Positions 16,812 to 25,366 of a DNA stretch of 38,069 nt are shown piece by piece. Every line of letters begins with the position of its first letter. The first letter of the stretch is position 1. Position numbers and translations under genes: made by a program. The notes below the pieces were generated by a model that worked only from the letters and a program-made list of their open reading frames with translations, was not told the origin of the DNA and searched no databases. The DNA comes from Rhodovibrionaceae bacterium (GTDB taxonomy: Bacteria; Pseudomonadota; Alphaproteobacteria; Kiloniellales; DSM-21159), in NCBI GenBank assembly GCA_028285215.1, contig JANQPZ010000216.1:1-38069 (forward strand), in the 5' to 3' direction.

Positions 16812-18464
16812 ATGGAACGCGAATACATGGATTACGACGTGGTGATCGTCGGCGCCGGCCCGGCCGGCCTGGCTGCGGCGATCCGCTTGCGTCAGCTTTC
16901 GGCCGAGAGCGGTCATGAGGTTTCCGTCTGCGTGCTGGAGAAGGGCTCGGAGGTCGGTGCCCACATCCTGTCGGGCGCGGTGCTCGAGCCGCGGGCGCTG
17001 AACGAGCTGATCCCCGATTGGAAGGAAAAGGGTGCGCCGCTGAACGTACCGGTCAAGCATGAGAAGTTCCTGATGCTGACCGAGCGCCACAGTCTCAGCA
17101 TTCCCATCTGGATGCTGCCGTTGCAGACCAAGAACCACGGCAACTACATCGTCTCGCTCGGCAACGTCTGCCGTTGGATGGCAGAGCAGGCCGAGGCCCT
17201 GGGGGCCGAGATCTATCCGGGTTTCGCCGCCTCCGAGGTGTTGTTCGACGACCAGGGTCGGGTCGCCGGCGTTGCGACCAACGACCTGGGCGTCGGCAAG
17301 GACGGCAGCCAGAAAGACGGCTACCAGCCCGGCATGGAACTGCGCGCCAAGTACACCTTCTTCGCGGAAGGCTGCCGCGGCTCGCTCTCCAAGCAGCTGG
17401 AGCAGCGCTTCGACCTGCGCCGCGACGCCCAGCACCAGACCTATGGTATCGGCCTGAAGGAACTCTGGGAACTCGATCCCTCGCAACACCAGGAAGGTCT
17501 GGTGCTGCACAGCTCGGGCTGGCCGATGGACAACAGCACCTGGGGCGGATCCTTCATCTATCACCTGGACAACAATCAGGCCTATGTCGGCTTCGTCATC
17601 GGCCTCGACTACGAGAATCCCCATCTCTCACCCTTCGACGAGCTACAGCGTTTCAAGCATCATCCCGCCATCGCGCCGATGCTGAAGGGGGGGCGGCGGA
17701 TCTCCTACGGCGCGCGCGCGCTCAACGAGGGCGGGCTGCAGTCGATCCCGCAGCTTGCCTTCCCGGGCGGTGCCTTGATCGGCTGTTCGGCGGGCTTCCT
17801 GAACGTTCCGAAGATCAAGGGCAGCCACACGGCGATGAAAACCGGCATGCTGGCCGCCGAAGCGGCGCACGCGGCGCTCGCCGGCGGCGACGAGGGCTAC
17901 GGCCGTCTCGAGGCCTATCCCCAGGCCTTCGAAAAGTCCTGGGTTCATCAGGAGTTGCATGCGGCCCGCAACCTGCGGCCTGCGGCGGCCAAGTGGGGGA
18001 TGAAGCTGGGCATGCTCTACGGCGGCTTCGATCTGAAGCTGCTGGGCGGCAAGGCGCCCTGGACCCTGGCCCACCACAAGCCGGACCACGAGTGCCTGAA
18101 GCCGGCCGACAAGATGCCGAAGATCGACTACCCCAAGCCCGACGGTGTTATCTCCTTCGACAAGCTGTCGAGCGTCTTCATCTCCAACACCAACCACGAG
18201 GAGGACCAGCCGGTCCATCTGCGCCTTGGCGACGAGAGCATTCCCATCGAGAAGAATCTGCCGGAGTTCGATGAGCCGGCGCAGCGCTATTGCCCGGCCG
18301 GCGTCTACGAGGTTGTGCGCGAGGACGACGGCAGCAACCCGCGCTTCGTAATCAACGCGCAGAACTGCGTGCACTGCAAGACCTGCGATATCAAGGACCC
18401 CCGCCAGAACATCAACTGGACGACGCCGGAAGGCGGCGGCGGTCCGAACTATCCGAACATGTAG
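16812..18464 (+). CDS. Electron transfer flavoprotein-ubiquinone oxidoreductase
   Basis: A 550-residue membrane-associated flavoenzyme that passes electrons from ETF (fatty acid and amino acid oxidation) to ubiquinone. The FAD-binding motif DYDVVIVGAGPAGLAAAIRL is at the N-terminus, then GAHILSGAVLEPRAL and FAEGCRGSLSKQL. The C-terminal 4Fe-4S domain has CPAGVYE and NCVHCKTCDIKDP, ending in INWTTPEGGGGPNYPNM as in the family. Length is normal. The ATG at 16812 follows CAGGAGAG. No terminator is obvious after the gene; a weak stem of seven pairs lies near 18499. Confidence 0.97.
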   Translation: MEREYMDYDVVIVGAGPAGLAAAIRLRQLSAESGHEVSVCVLEKGSEVGAHILSGAVLEPRALNELIPDWKEKGAPLNVPVKHEKFLMLTERHSLSIPIWMLPLQTKNHGNYIVSLGNVCRWMAEQAEALGAEIYPGFAASEVLFDDQGRVAGVATNDLGVGKDGSQKDGYQPGMELRAKYTFFAEGCRGSLSKQLEQRFDLRRDAQHQTYGIGLKELWELDPSQHQEGLVLHSSGWPMDNSTWGGSFIYHLDNNQAYVGFVIGLDYENPHLSPFDELQRFKHHPAIAPMLKGGRRISYGARALNEGGLQSIPQLAFPGGALIGCSAGFLNVPKIKGSHTAMKTGMLAAEAAHAALAGGDEGYGRLEAYPQAFEKSWVHQELHAARNLRPAAAKWGMKLGMLYGGFDLKLLGGKAPWTLAHHKPDHECLKPADKMPKIDYPKPDGVISFDKLSSVFISNTNHEEDQPVHLRLGDESIPIEKNLPEFDEPAQRYCPAGVYEVVREDDGSNPRFVINAQNCVHCKTCDIKDPRQNINWTTPEGGGGPNYPNM

Positions 18465-18546
18465 CCGGGCCGAACAGGCAGCCGCACGAACAGGTAGCCG
18501 AGCGGGGCGGCGAAACGCTTCCGCTCGAGCCCGTAGATTGATAGTG

Positions 18547-18567
18547 TACCGCTTATCTAAAGTGGTA
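18547..18567 (+). promoter_or_regulatory. Inverted repeat in front of the DUF2007-type gene
   Basis: TACCGCTT (18547-18554), five bases, then AAGTGGTA (18560-18567). The arms pair with one G:T-type mismatch. It ends 16 bases before the ATG at 18584. It may be an operator or a small hairpin in the leader. Confidence 0.3.
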
Positions 18568-18583
18568 TTTCTTGTGCGGGTCC

Positions 18584-19465
18584 ATGGCGCGGTTGATTAC
18601 CCTGCAGACTTTCCCGGACCGGGGCGACGGGCTGTTCGTCTGCTCGTTCCTGCAGGCGCACGGTTTCTTCGCGGCGGCAGCCGACGAAGCCATCGTCGGT
18701 CAGAACTGGTTGCAGGCCCTGGCCATCGGCGGCGTGCGGGTCCAGGTCATGGACTGCGAATTGGCGGAGATCCGGGCTTTGCTGATCGACGTCGGCATGG
18801 ACGGGCCGTCCGCGGAGGCGGCGAGCGGCCCCGGGACATCGGAGGTGTCGCTGCCTCTCCGTCGTCAGCCGGCGCTTCTCGGCCATCCTGTGTCCTTGGC
18901 TGTCGCGGGAGGCGTCGGGTTTGCGCTCGTGGTGTGGTTTTTCCTCGAAGTCATCAAACTCGGTGCCGATCTCAACGCCGACCCGCAGAGGCTGTGGTTG
19001 CCCGCGACAGTTGCCTTCTTCCTGGTGATGGAGGTCTTCCCGATGGCTCTGCCGCTTCTGCGGAACCGGCATCCGGGTTTTGCAGCGGCGTCCGCGGTCG
19101 AGAGGCGCGCCGATGGACTGGTTGCGCTCAGACGGTTCGAGGACCCTAGGGATGCTGTCGTTCTGAGCGAATTCCTCGAGACGCGAGGTTTCCTTGCCCG
19201 CCGTGCCGACGAAGTCGGCGGCTCGGTCCTGGACTTTCGGGTTCTGGTGCGCGCGAGCGAACTGGATCGGATTCGATCCGAGGTCGACACGGCCGGCTTG
19301 CGCTATCCCTCGGACGGGCCTCGGGCCGTTGTGGCCGATCCGCAGGATACACCCGACGAACGAGGGCTGCCGGGTTTTCTGTCGCGCAATCTGGAGGCTC
19401 TTGTGGTGCTCGCGGTGCTGGCACTCCTCGTCGCGGGACCGGTTTGGCGCCTGGTGAGTGCGTAG
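18584..19465 (+). CDS. Membrane protein with two DUF2007-like signal-transducer domains
   Basis: A 293-residue protein. Residues 4-66 (LITLQTFPDRGDGL to AEIRALL) match the DUF2007 'putative signal transducing protein' pattern, including the GQNWLQALAIGGVRVQV core. Two hydrophobic segments follow (AVAGGVGFALVVWFFLEVI and LPATVAFFLVMEVFPMAL). A second, more divergent copy covers LVALRRFEDPRDAVVL to RIRSEVDTAG. A last hydrophobic segment (ALVVLAVLALLVAGPVW) ends the protein. DUF2007 resembles the PII-like ferredoxin fold but has no proven ligand. ATG at 18584 is used in preference to a TTG four codons upstream. Confidence 0.75.
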   Translation: MARLITLQTFPDRGDGLFVCSFLQAHGFFAAAADEAIVGQNWLQALAIGGVRVQVMDCELAEIRALLIDVGMDGPSAEAASGPGTSEVSLPLRRQPALLGHPVSLAVAGGVGFALVVWFFLEVIKLGADLNADPQRLWLPATVAFFLVMEVFPMALPLLRNRHPGFAAASAVERRADGLVALRRFEDPRDAVVLSEFLETRGFLARRADEVGGSVLDFRVLVRASELDRIRSEVDTAGLRYPSDGPRAVVADPQDTPDERGLPGFLSRNLEALVVLAVLALLVAGPVWRLVSA

Positions 19466-19607
19466 GTCGGCCGGCTCCAGGCTCGGCATGGGCTGACGCG
19501 ACAGGCGCTGCGCCCTAGTTTCCCGCCGGATGGCTCTGCCGGCTGGCGAAAGGACCTCCAGTCCGGCTAAGCTGACACCCGCACCGCGTAACGCAGGACA
19601 GGTTTCC

Positions 19608-21347
19608 ATGCCGCATTTCTCGCGCCGCCTTCCGGCGCTTCTCGTCGCCGGGTCGCTCGCCTTCGCCGTTCCCGCTCTTGCTGCGACGCCGGAAGAGGTG
19701 TCGGGCGGGACGGAAGGCCAGGCTTTCACGGCGACCACGCCCGACGGCGCGCTCTACGGCAATTTCCTGGCCGGATTGGTCGCCAGCCATATGGGCGACT
19801 ACGGCCGCGCGGCCACCTTCTTCGGCCGTGTCGCTCAGGACGAGCAGATCGAAGACCTCGACCTGTTGCGCAACACTTTCGGCCTGCTGCTGGCCGAAGG
19901 CCGGCTGGATGAAGCCCGGCAGCTGAGCGATCGCCTGTTGGAGCTGTCTCCAGGCGAGGGTCTGCCGCACCTGTTGCGGGCGATCGATGCGCTGATCGAC
20001 GGCGACGGGGCCGAAGCGGCCGGCGAACTGCGTCAGCTCGGTGACGGCGGTATCGCCGACCTGCTGACCGACCTGCTCGGGACCTGGGCGGCGGTGGATG
20101 TCGCCGGCGTGGATGCGGTCAGGCGGTTGGACAGTTTGACAGAGCGTCGCGGACTGGCGGTGCTCGCCCACCTGCAGCGGGCGCTTGTGCTTGACTATCT
20201 GGGCGATCCGGCCGCAGGCGAGGCCTACGAGGCGGCGCTGGAGGCCGGCGACCCCGACACCCTGCGCCTGACCCTGCTGGCCGGCAATTACTTCGAGCGG
20301 GCCGGTCAGACGGACCGCGCGGAGGCCCTCTACGCCAGCTATCGCGATGCCAATTCCGGGGATCTGCTGTTGGAACCTCTGCGTGCGGAGCTCACCGAGG
20401 CCGACGGCAGCCTGCGGCCGCTGGTCGGCAGCGTACGCCAGGGCGCCGCGGGCGCTCTGTTCGATCTGGCCGGTATTCTTGCGCGCGAGCGCAACGGGCA
20501 GCTCTCTTTGGCTTATGCCAACCTCGCTCTGGCTCTCGACCCCGATTTCGATGCGGCACGCGTGCTGGTCGGGGAACTGCTTCAGGGGCAGGAACGTCAT
20601 GCGGACGCCGTCGCCGCCTATCGCGCGGTGCCTGAAGACTCCGCCTATGGCTGGGTGGTTGCCTTGCGGATCGCGGAAGAGCTGCATGAACTGGAGAAAA
20701 CCGAAGCCGCGATTGCCGGGCTGGAGGAACTGGCGGAGGCGAAGCCGGACCGCTTCGAGCCCTGGTATCGCATCGGCAACTTCGAGCGCAGCCGGGAGAA
20801 CTGGGAGGTTGCGGCCGAGGCCTACGAGGAGGCCGTGGCGCGCATCCCCGAGATTCAGGAGCGCCATTGGGCACTGCTCTACTTTCGGGGGATCGCCTAC
20901 GAGCGCAGCAAGCAGTGGCCCAAGGCGGAAGCGGACTTTCTGAAGGCGTTGGAGCTGAACCCGGAGCAGCCCTACGTCCTGAACTACCTCGCCTACTCCT
21001 GGGTCGAGCACAGGACGAACCTGGATCAGGCCGAGGAGATGCTGATCAGGGCCGTCGAACTGCGGCCGGAGGACGGCTACATCGTCGACTCGCTCGGCTG
21101 GGTCTACTATCGCCTGGGCCGCTTCGAGGAAGCGGTCGAACAGCTTGAGCGCGCCGTGGAGCTGCGGCCGATGGACCCGACGATCAACGATCATTTGGGC
21201 GATGCCTACTGGCGCACCGGCCGCGAACGCGAAGCGCGGGTCCAGTGGCAGCGCGCCCTCTCGCTCGAGCCGACCGAGGAGGGCCAGGCCGAGAAGATCG
21301 AGCGGAAGCTGGACGAGGGCATGCTGCCCGAGGGCGAAGACCTCTGA
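19608..21347 (+). CDS. Exported tetratricopeptide repeat protein
   Basis: A 579-residue protein with a signal peptide (LPALLVAGSLAFAVPALAA, cleaved after about residue 26) and many TPR-like helical pairs, such as DYGRAATFFGRVAQDEQIED near the start and the clear repeats AEADFLKALELNPEQPYVLNY and FEEAVEQLERAVELRPMDPT near the C-terminus. It probably works as a scaffold in the periplasm or outer membrane. The ATG at 19608 follows AGGACAGG. Its stop lies seven bases before ispE, so the two are co-transcribed, a common alphaproteobacterial arrangement. The specific role is unknown. Confidence 0.93.
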   Translation: MPHFSRRLPALLVAGSLAFAVPALAATPEEVSGGTEGQAFTATTPDGALYGNFLAGLVASHMGDYGRAATFFGRVAQDEQIEDLDLLRNTFGLLLAEGRLDEARQLSDRLLELSPGEGLPHLLRAIDALIDGDGAEAAGELRQLGDGGIADLLTDLLGTWAAVDVAGVDAVRRLDSLTERRGLAVLAHLQRALVLDYLGDPAAGEAYEAALEAGDPDTLRLTLLAGNYFERAGQTDRAEALYASYRDANSGDLLLEPLRAELTEADGSLRPLVGSVRQGAAGALFDLAGILARERNGQLSLAYANLALALDPDFDAARVLVGELLQGQERHADAVAAYRAVPEDSAYGWVVALRIAEELHELEKTEAAIAGLEELAEAKPDRFEPWYRIGNFERSRENWEVAAEAYEEAVARIPEIQERHWALLYFRGIAYERSKQWPKAEADFLKALELNPEQPYVLNYLAYSWVEHRTNLDQAEEMLIRAVELRPEDGYIVDSLGWVYYRLGRFEEAVEQLERAVELRPMDPTINDHLGDAYWRTGREREARVQWQRALSLEPTEEGQAEKIERKLDEGMLPEGEDL

Positions 21348-21354
21348 ACCTGCC

Positions 21355-22242
21355 ATGACGGCTGACGCAGCCACTGCTTATGCGGCTCCGGCCAAGATCA
21401 ACCTGACCCTGCATCTGCTCAGCAAGCGGGCGGACGGCTATCACCTGCTCGATAGCCTGGTTGTCTTCGCCGGCGTGGGCGACCAGCTTCAGGTGGTACC
21501 GGCCGACAGTCTGGTTCTGGAGGAAAGCGGCCCCGGTGCCGGTACGATGGGCGCCGGGGAGGACAACCTGGTGTTGCGCGCGGCGCGATTGCTTATCGAG
21601 ACCTGCGCGCCGGAGCTGCGTGCGCGGATACGGCTCGAGAAACGCCTGCCGGTCGCCGCCGGACTGGGGGGCGGCTCCAGCGATGCGGCAGCCGCGCTGA
21701 TCGCCCTCGACGCGCTCTGGGGCTGCGGGCTGCAGGCCGAGGAGCTGAAGAGCCTGGGTGCGGCCGTCGGGGCCGACGTGCCGGTCTGTCTCTACGGCCG
21801 CCCGGCCTGGGTCGGTGGAATCGGGGAGGCTCTGGAGACGGCCGAACGGATGCCGCCTGTCTGGTTCGTTCTGGTGAACCCGGGCGTGTCCCTTTCCACC
21901 GCCAGCGTTTTCCGGGCGCGCTCCGGCGGCTTCTCGGAACCGTTGCGCTGGCAGCAGCCGCCCGGCGATGCGGCCACGCTGGCCGCCTGGCTGGCGCAGG
22001 GACGCAACGATCTGCAGGCGCCCGCCTGCGCCCTGGAGCCGGCGATTCCGGCGGTGCTGGAAGCTCTCGCTGCGACACCCGACTGCCTGCTGGCCCGTAT
22101 GAGCGGCTCGGGTGCCACCTGCTTCGGCCTCTACACAGAGGAGGCCGAAGCGCGCCATGCCGCCCAGCTGTTGGCCGAGGCCCGTCCCGACTGGTGGGTC
22201 CGCGCCGCACCGCTGCTGACCGACCCGATCGAGCGAGGATGA
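21355..22242 (+). CDS. ispE: 4-diphosphocytidyl-2-C-methyl-D-erythritol kinase
   Basis: A 295-residue GHMP kinase of the MEP isoprenoid pathway. It phosphorylates the 2-hydroxyl of CDP-methylerythritol. The N-terminus has APAKINLTLHLLSKRADGYH, the ATP-binding loop is LPVAAGLGGGSSDAAAAL, and the C-terminal motif is LLARMSGSGATCFGLY. Length fits the family. The ATG is used because it leads directly into the conserved PAKINL motif. Confidence 0.98.
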   Translation: MTADAATAYAAPAKINLTLHLLSKRADGYHLLDSLVVFAGVGDQLQVVPADSLVLEESGPGAGTMGAGEDNLVLRAARLLIETCAPELRARIRLEKRLPVAAGLGGGSSDAAAALIALDALWGCGLQAEELKSLGAAVGADVPVCLYGRPAWVGGIGEALETAERMPPVWFVLVNPGVSLSTASVFRARSGGFSEPLRWQQPPGDAATLAAWLAQGRNDLQAPACALEPAIPAVLEALAATPDCLLARMSGSGATCFGLYTEEAEARHAAQLLAEARPDWWVRAAPLLTDPIERG

Positions 22243-22307
22243 GCGGGCATCTTGCCGAGCGCCCTTCACCTCGCTAGGTTCCGGTTCACCTCGGCACGGC
22301 ACGGAGA

Positions 22308-22381
22308 TGGGGCGTAGCCAAGTGGTAAGGCAGCGGTTTTTGGTACCGCGATCCCAGGTTCGATCCCTGGCGCCCCAGCCA
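22308..22381 (+). tRNA. tRNA-Gln (anticodon UUG)
   Basis: A 74-base tRNA with the CCA end encoded. The acceptor stem pairs TGGGGCG with CGCCCCA, the anticodon stem pairs GCGGT with ACCGC around the loop TTTTGGT (anticodon TTG), and the T arm is CCAGG-TTCGATC-CCTGG. The U1-A72 pair is usual for glutamine tRNA. It lies 65 bases after ispE, and palindromic element D follows it. Confidence 0.97.
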
Positions 22382-22397
22382 GCCCAGTCGGGTTTTT

Positions 22398-22461
22398 CTA
22401 GAGGAGGATCGCATTCGCTGGGATCGCTTTGACGATCCCAGCGAAGGCGATCGCGCTTTAG
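22398..22461. repeat. Palindromic element, copy D (complete), overlapping a stop codon
   Basis: The left arm is at 22398-22426 (begins CTAGAGGAGGATCGC, ends GCTGGGATCG) and the right arm at 22433-22461 (begins CGATCCCAGC, ends GCGCTTTAG). The 29-base arms pair with few mismatches around a six-base loop. It is the best preserved copy. It sits between tRNA-Gln and the end of the SDR gene; the TAA stop of the SDR lies in its right end. It may serve as a two-way terminator. Confidence 0.8.
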
Positions 22462-23285
22462 AGAGCTTGTCTGACGGTTACCGAAAGGCCGCCGTCGACC
22501 ACGATCTCCGTACCGGTGACATAGGCCGCGCGGTCCGAGGCCAGAAACAGGGCGACGTCCGCCACGTCCCAGGCGGATCCCATACGACCCAAGGGCACTT
22601 GGCCGGCACGCGCGGCCCGCATTTCCTCGAGGCCGCCCTGGCCGTAGCGGCCGGCGAGCGTTTTCTCGATCCGCGGCGTATCGATCAGCCCGGCCACGAT
22701 CGTGTTGGAGCGTACGCCGTGAGGGCCGTTCTCGACCGCCAGCAGTCGCATCAGATGGTTGAGCCCGGCCTTGGTGGCTCCGTAGGCCAGGTGTTGGTAT
22801 CCAGGATAGCGCAGGCCCGCGATGCTGGAGGTCGCCAGCAGGACACCGCTGCCTTGACGGCGCATGGGGTGTAAGGCGGCCTGGGTTGCGACGTGCACGG
22901 AGGTCAGGTTGGCGTCGCTGAATCGCCGCCACTCGTCCGGCGTCGTCGCCGCGCCGTCGCCGGCCTTGCCCAAGCCGACGTTGCAGTGCAGGACATCGAG
23001 CCGTCCGTAGCGTGCGGCGACTCCGGCGACAGCGTCTGCGACCGCGCCGTCGTCGAGGACGTCGACGCTGAGCGCCTCCGCTTGCGCACCCAGCGATTCG
23101 ATCTCCCGCACCGCGCGCTCCGCCGCCGCAAGGTCGACATCGGCGGCCACCACCGTTGCTCCGGCCTGAGCAAAGCGGGCTGCGCAAGCCTTGCCGATTC
23201 CCCATCCCGGGCCGATCGAACCCGCGCCGAGCACCAGGGCAACCCGATCGGCCAGGTCGCGGGGAACCGTCGCTTGCGTCGTCAC
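22458..23285 (-). CDS. SDR family oxidoreductase
   Basis: A 275-residue short-chain dehydrogenase. The glycine-rich nucleotide loop is LGAGSIGPGWGIGKACA, longer than the usual TGxxxGIG. Other motifs are DVLHCNVG (NNAG equivalent), the active-site Ser in LLATSSIAG and the Tyr and Lys of HLAYGATKAGL. The C-terminal YVTGTEIVVDGGLSV is standard. It should oxidise or reduce a hydroxyl/keto group with NAD(P). The start is a GTG overlapping the tctA stop (GTGA). It is the last gene of the carboxylate operon. Its stop is supplied by palindromic element D. Confidence 0.92.
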   Translation of the reverse strand: MTTQATVPRDLADRVALVLGAGSIGPGWGIGKACAARFAQAGATVVAADVDLAAAERAVREIESLGAQAEALSVDVLDDGAVADAVAGVAARYGRLDVLHCNVGLGKAGDGAATTPDEWRRFSDANLTSVHVATQAALHPMRRQGSGVLLATSSIAGLRYPGYQHLAYGATKAGLNHLMRLLAVENGPHGVRSNTIVAGLIDTPRIEKTLAGRYGQGGLEEMRAARAGQVPLGRMGSAWDVADVALFLASDRAAYVTGTEIVVDGGLSVTVRQAL

Positions 23286-24775
23286 GAGTCGGCCTCCACG
23301 GCTTTGGCCGTCCGTCGCATCTGGTACTCGCGCCGCAGACCGACGATCAGAGAGAAGACTGTCAGGGCGATGAAGATCCAGCAGATCGGACTGCGCAGAA
23401 ACACGCCGAGATCGTCGGAAATGAGAAAGGAGCGGCGCAGATTGTCTTCAAAGAGCGGCCCCAGAATGAAGCCGATCAGGAAGGGCGCGGCGGCCATTCC
23501 GATCCGCATCATGATAAAGCCGACGATGCCGAAGGCGAACATGACCAGTATGTCGAACATCTGGTTTTGCACGGCGTAAGACCCGAAAACGCAGAACAGC
23601 AGGACCACTGGCAGCAGAATGTGCGGCGGCACGTCGGCAATGCGCACGAACTGGCGGATGGCGACCGAGCCGGCGATCAGAAGCACGACGGAGCTGAAGA
23701 GAATGCCGACGAAGATGGCATAGATCATATCGAGATTCTGTTCGAACATCAGGGGCCCCGGCGTCAGGCCGTGCAGCATGAAGGCCCCCAAGATCACGGC
23801 CGTCACCACATCGCCGGGAATGCCGAGTGACAGCAGAGGTATGAGCGTCGCGCCGGCAACGCCGTTGTTCCCCGATTCCGCGGCTGCCACGCCTTCGATC
23901 TCACCTTTTCCGAAGTTCTCCCGCCGTTTCGAGGTGCGCTTGGCCTCGCCGTAGGACAGGAAGGCGGCGGCGGTTGCGCCGGCTCCGGGAATGGCGCCGA
24001 TCGCCACACCGATCCCGCTGCCGCGCAGAATCGTCGGCAGGCATCGCCTGAACTCCGGCCAGCTCACCCGGCTGGCATCGGCGCCTCGTACGGCGAGTGG
24101 CTTGGCCTTGCGCAGGTAGAAGTCGATCACTTCGGGCAGGGCGAACAGACCGATCAGCAGCGGGATATAGCTGACGCCGCTCATCAGGTTGAAGTTGTCG
24201 AAGGTGAAGCGCTGCGTTCCGTACACCAGGTCGAGGCCGACGGTCGACACGAGCAGCCCGAGCAGACCCGAGACGAGGCCCTTGAGCAGGGAGGTGCCGG
24301 AGATCGAGATTACCACGGTCAGCGAGAAGCAGATCAGCCAGAAGTACTCGGGCGCACCGAACTGCAGGGCAAAGCTGGCGATGGTTCCGGCCAGGAAGAT
24401 CAGGGCGAGGTTGGAGACCAGATCTGCCGTGCAGGACGCGTAAAGCGCCATCTTCAGCGCCTTTCCCGCCTTGCCGCTTTGCGCCAAGGGATAGCCGTCG
24501 AGAACGGAGCAGGCCGCCGCCGGAGTGCCCGGCGCCTTGACCAGAATGGCGGTGATCGAACCGCCGTAAACCCCGCCTTTGTAGATCCCCACCAGCAGCA
24601 GAATGCTGGTGACCGGATCCAGTCCGAAGGTAAAGGGCAGAGCCAGGGCCACTGCCATGGTCGCCGTCAGTCCGGGGATCGAGCCGACGATCACGCCAAC
24701 GGCGACGCCGATGGCGATCGCGACGAAGTTCTCGACGCTGAGAAAAAGCTCCAAACCCTGAAGAAGCGCGTCCAT
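23282..24775 (-). CDS. tctA: Tripartite tricarboxylate transporter permease TctA
   Basis: A 497-residue inner-membrane protein with about 12 helices. The TctA signatures are GSIPGLTATMAVALALPFTFGLDP near residue 35 and YKGGVYGGSITAILVKAPGTPAAA near 65. A repeated region in the middle, IGAIPGAGATAAAFLSYGEAKRTSK, is also typical. It is the large transport subunit of a TTT system that imports carboxylic acids driven by an ion gradient. It lies 12 bases after tctB. Confidence 0.97.
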   Translation of the reverse strand: MDALLQGLELFLSVENFVAIAIGVAVGVIVGSIPGLTATMAVALALPFTFGLDPVTSILLLVGIYKGGVYGGSITAILVKAPGTPAAACSVLDGYPLAQSGKAGKALKMALYASCTADLVSNLALIFLAGTIASFALQFGAPEYFWLICFSLTVVISISGTSLLKGLVSGLLGLLVSTVGLDLVYGTQRFTFDNFNLMSGVSYIPLLIGLFALPEVIDFYLRKAKPLAVRGADASRVSWPEFRRCLPTILRGSGIGVAIGAIPGAGATAAAFLSYGEAKRTSKRRENFGKGEIEGVAAAESGNNGVAGATLIPLLSLGIPGDVVTAVILGAFMLHGLTPGPLMFEQNLDMIYAIFVGILFSSVVLLIAGSVAIRQFVRIADVPPHILLPVVLLFCVFGSYAVQNQMFDILVMFAFGIVGFIMMRIGMAAAPFLIGFILGPLFEDNLRRSFLISDDLGVFLRSPICWIFIALTVFSLIVGLRREYQMRRTAKAVEADS

Positions 24776-24787
24776 CGCCGCCCCTGC

Positions 24788-25288
24788 CTATCCGAAGAGC
24801 TCGCCCGTGGGCAGCGGAACCTGCGCCACCGTGACGAAGAAGAGGTAGATTGCAGCCGGAAGCAGAAGGGCGATTCCCAGGAAAACCGGCCAGCGACGCT
24901 CGCCTCCGAGCCAGAGCAGCCCGCCGGTGACCGCTATGGCGCTCGCCAGCATTCCCACGGTTTCGGGCAAGACCCAGTAGCAGCACAGCAAGATGCTGAG
25001 GATGCAAAGGCGGGACAGCCATCTGGGATGCGCATCGTCTTCTCTTGCGACATCTGCCAGCTCCGGCGAACGCAGACTGACAACGGCATGAACAGCGGCA
25101 AACAGGCCGACCAAACCTGACAGCACATACGGCAGGAAGGCCGGCGACAGCACGAGGTGCTCCACCGACCTTGGCGCCACCACGCCCCAGGGCACGATCA
25201 CCGCTGCAAAGGCGGCTGCTGCAGCCATGGTCGTCACACCGAAGAGAGCGCGGCGCCAGTGCAGACGGTGTTTTTGGAGGGGCGGCAC
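24788..25288 (-). CDS. tctB: Tripartite tricarboxylate transporter small membrane subunit TctB
   Basis: A 166-residue protein with four hydrophobic segments: FGVTTMAAAAAFAAVIVPWG, AFLPYVLSGLVGLFAAVHAV, LCILSILLCCYWVLPETVG and RRWPVFLGIALLLPAAIYLFF. Position and topology match TctB, the small subunit that works with TctA. The start is not certain. A GTG at 25288 gives the length above but has no clear Shine-Dalgarno; an ATG 20 codons downstream would cut into the first helix. Confidence 0.88.
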   Translation of the reverse strand: MPPLQKHRLHWRRALFGVTTMAAAAAFAAVIVPWGVVAPRSVEHLVLSPAFLPYVLSGLVGLFAAVHAVVSLRSPELADVAREDDAHPRWLSRLCILSILLCCYWVLPETVGMLASAIAVTGGLLWLGGERRWPVFLGIALLLPAAIYLFFVTVAQVPLPTGELFG

Positions 25289-25327
25289 GAGGAGGAGGCT
25301 CCGATCCAGATCGTTTCCGAAGCCGGA

Positions 25328-25356
25328 AAGGGGGCGGCCCCGTGCGCAGCCCCCTT
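25328..25356 (-). promoter_or_regulatory. Stem-loop between tctC and tctB
   Basis: AAGGGGGC (25328-25335) and GCCCCCTT (25349-25356) form an eight-pair GC-rich hairpin with a 13-base loop. It lies 11 bases past the tctC stop and lacks a long U tract. It could protect the tctC end of the mRNA or partly end transcription, so that the binding protein is made in excess over the membrane subunits. Confidence 0.55.
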
Positions 25357-25366
25357 CGCCGTGAGG

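Noticed and set aside
22308-22461. tRNA-Gln as the attachment site of a genomic island carrying the TctABC operon
   Set aside because: No repeat of the tRNA 3' end, no integrase and no composition change are visible in the window.
21184-23205. 673-codon minus-strand open frame
   Set aside because: It runs across ispE, tRNA-Gln and the SDR in a non-coding frame; a tRNA in the middle argues against a gene.
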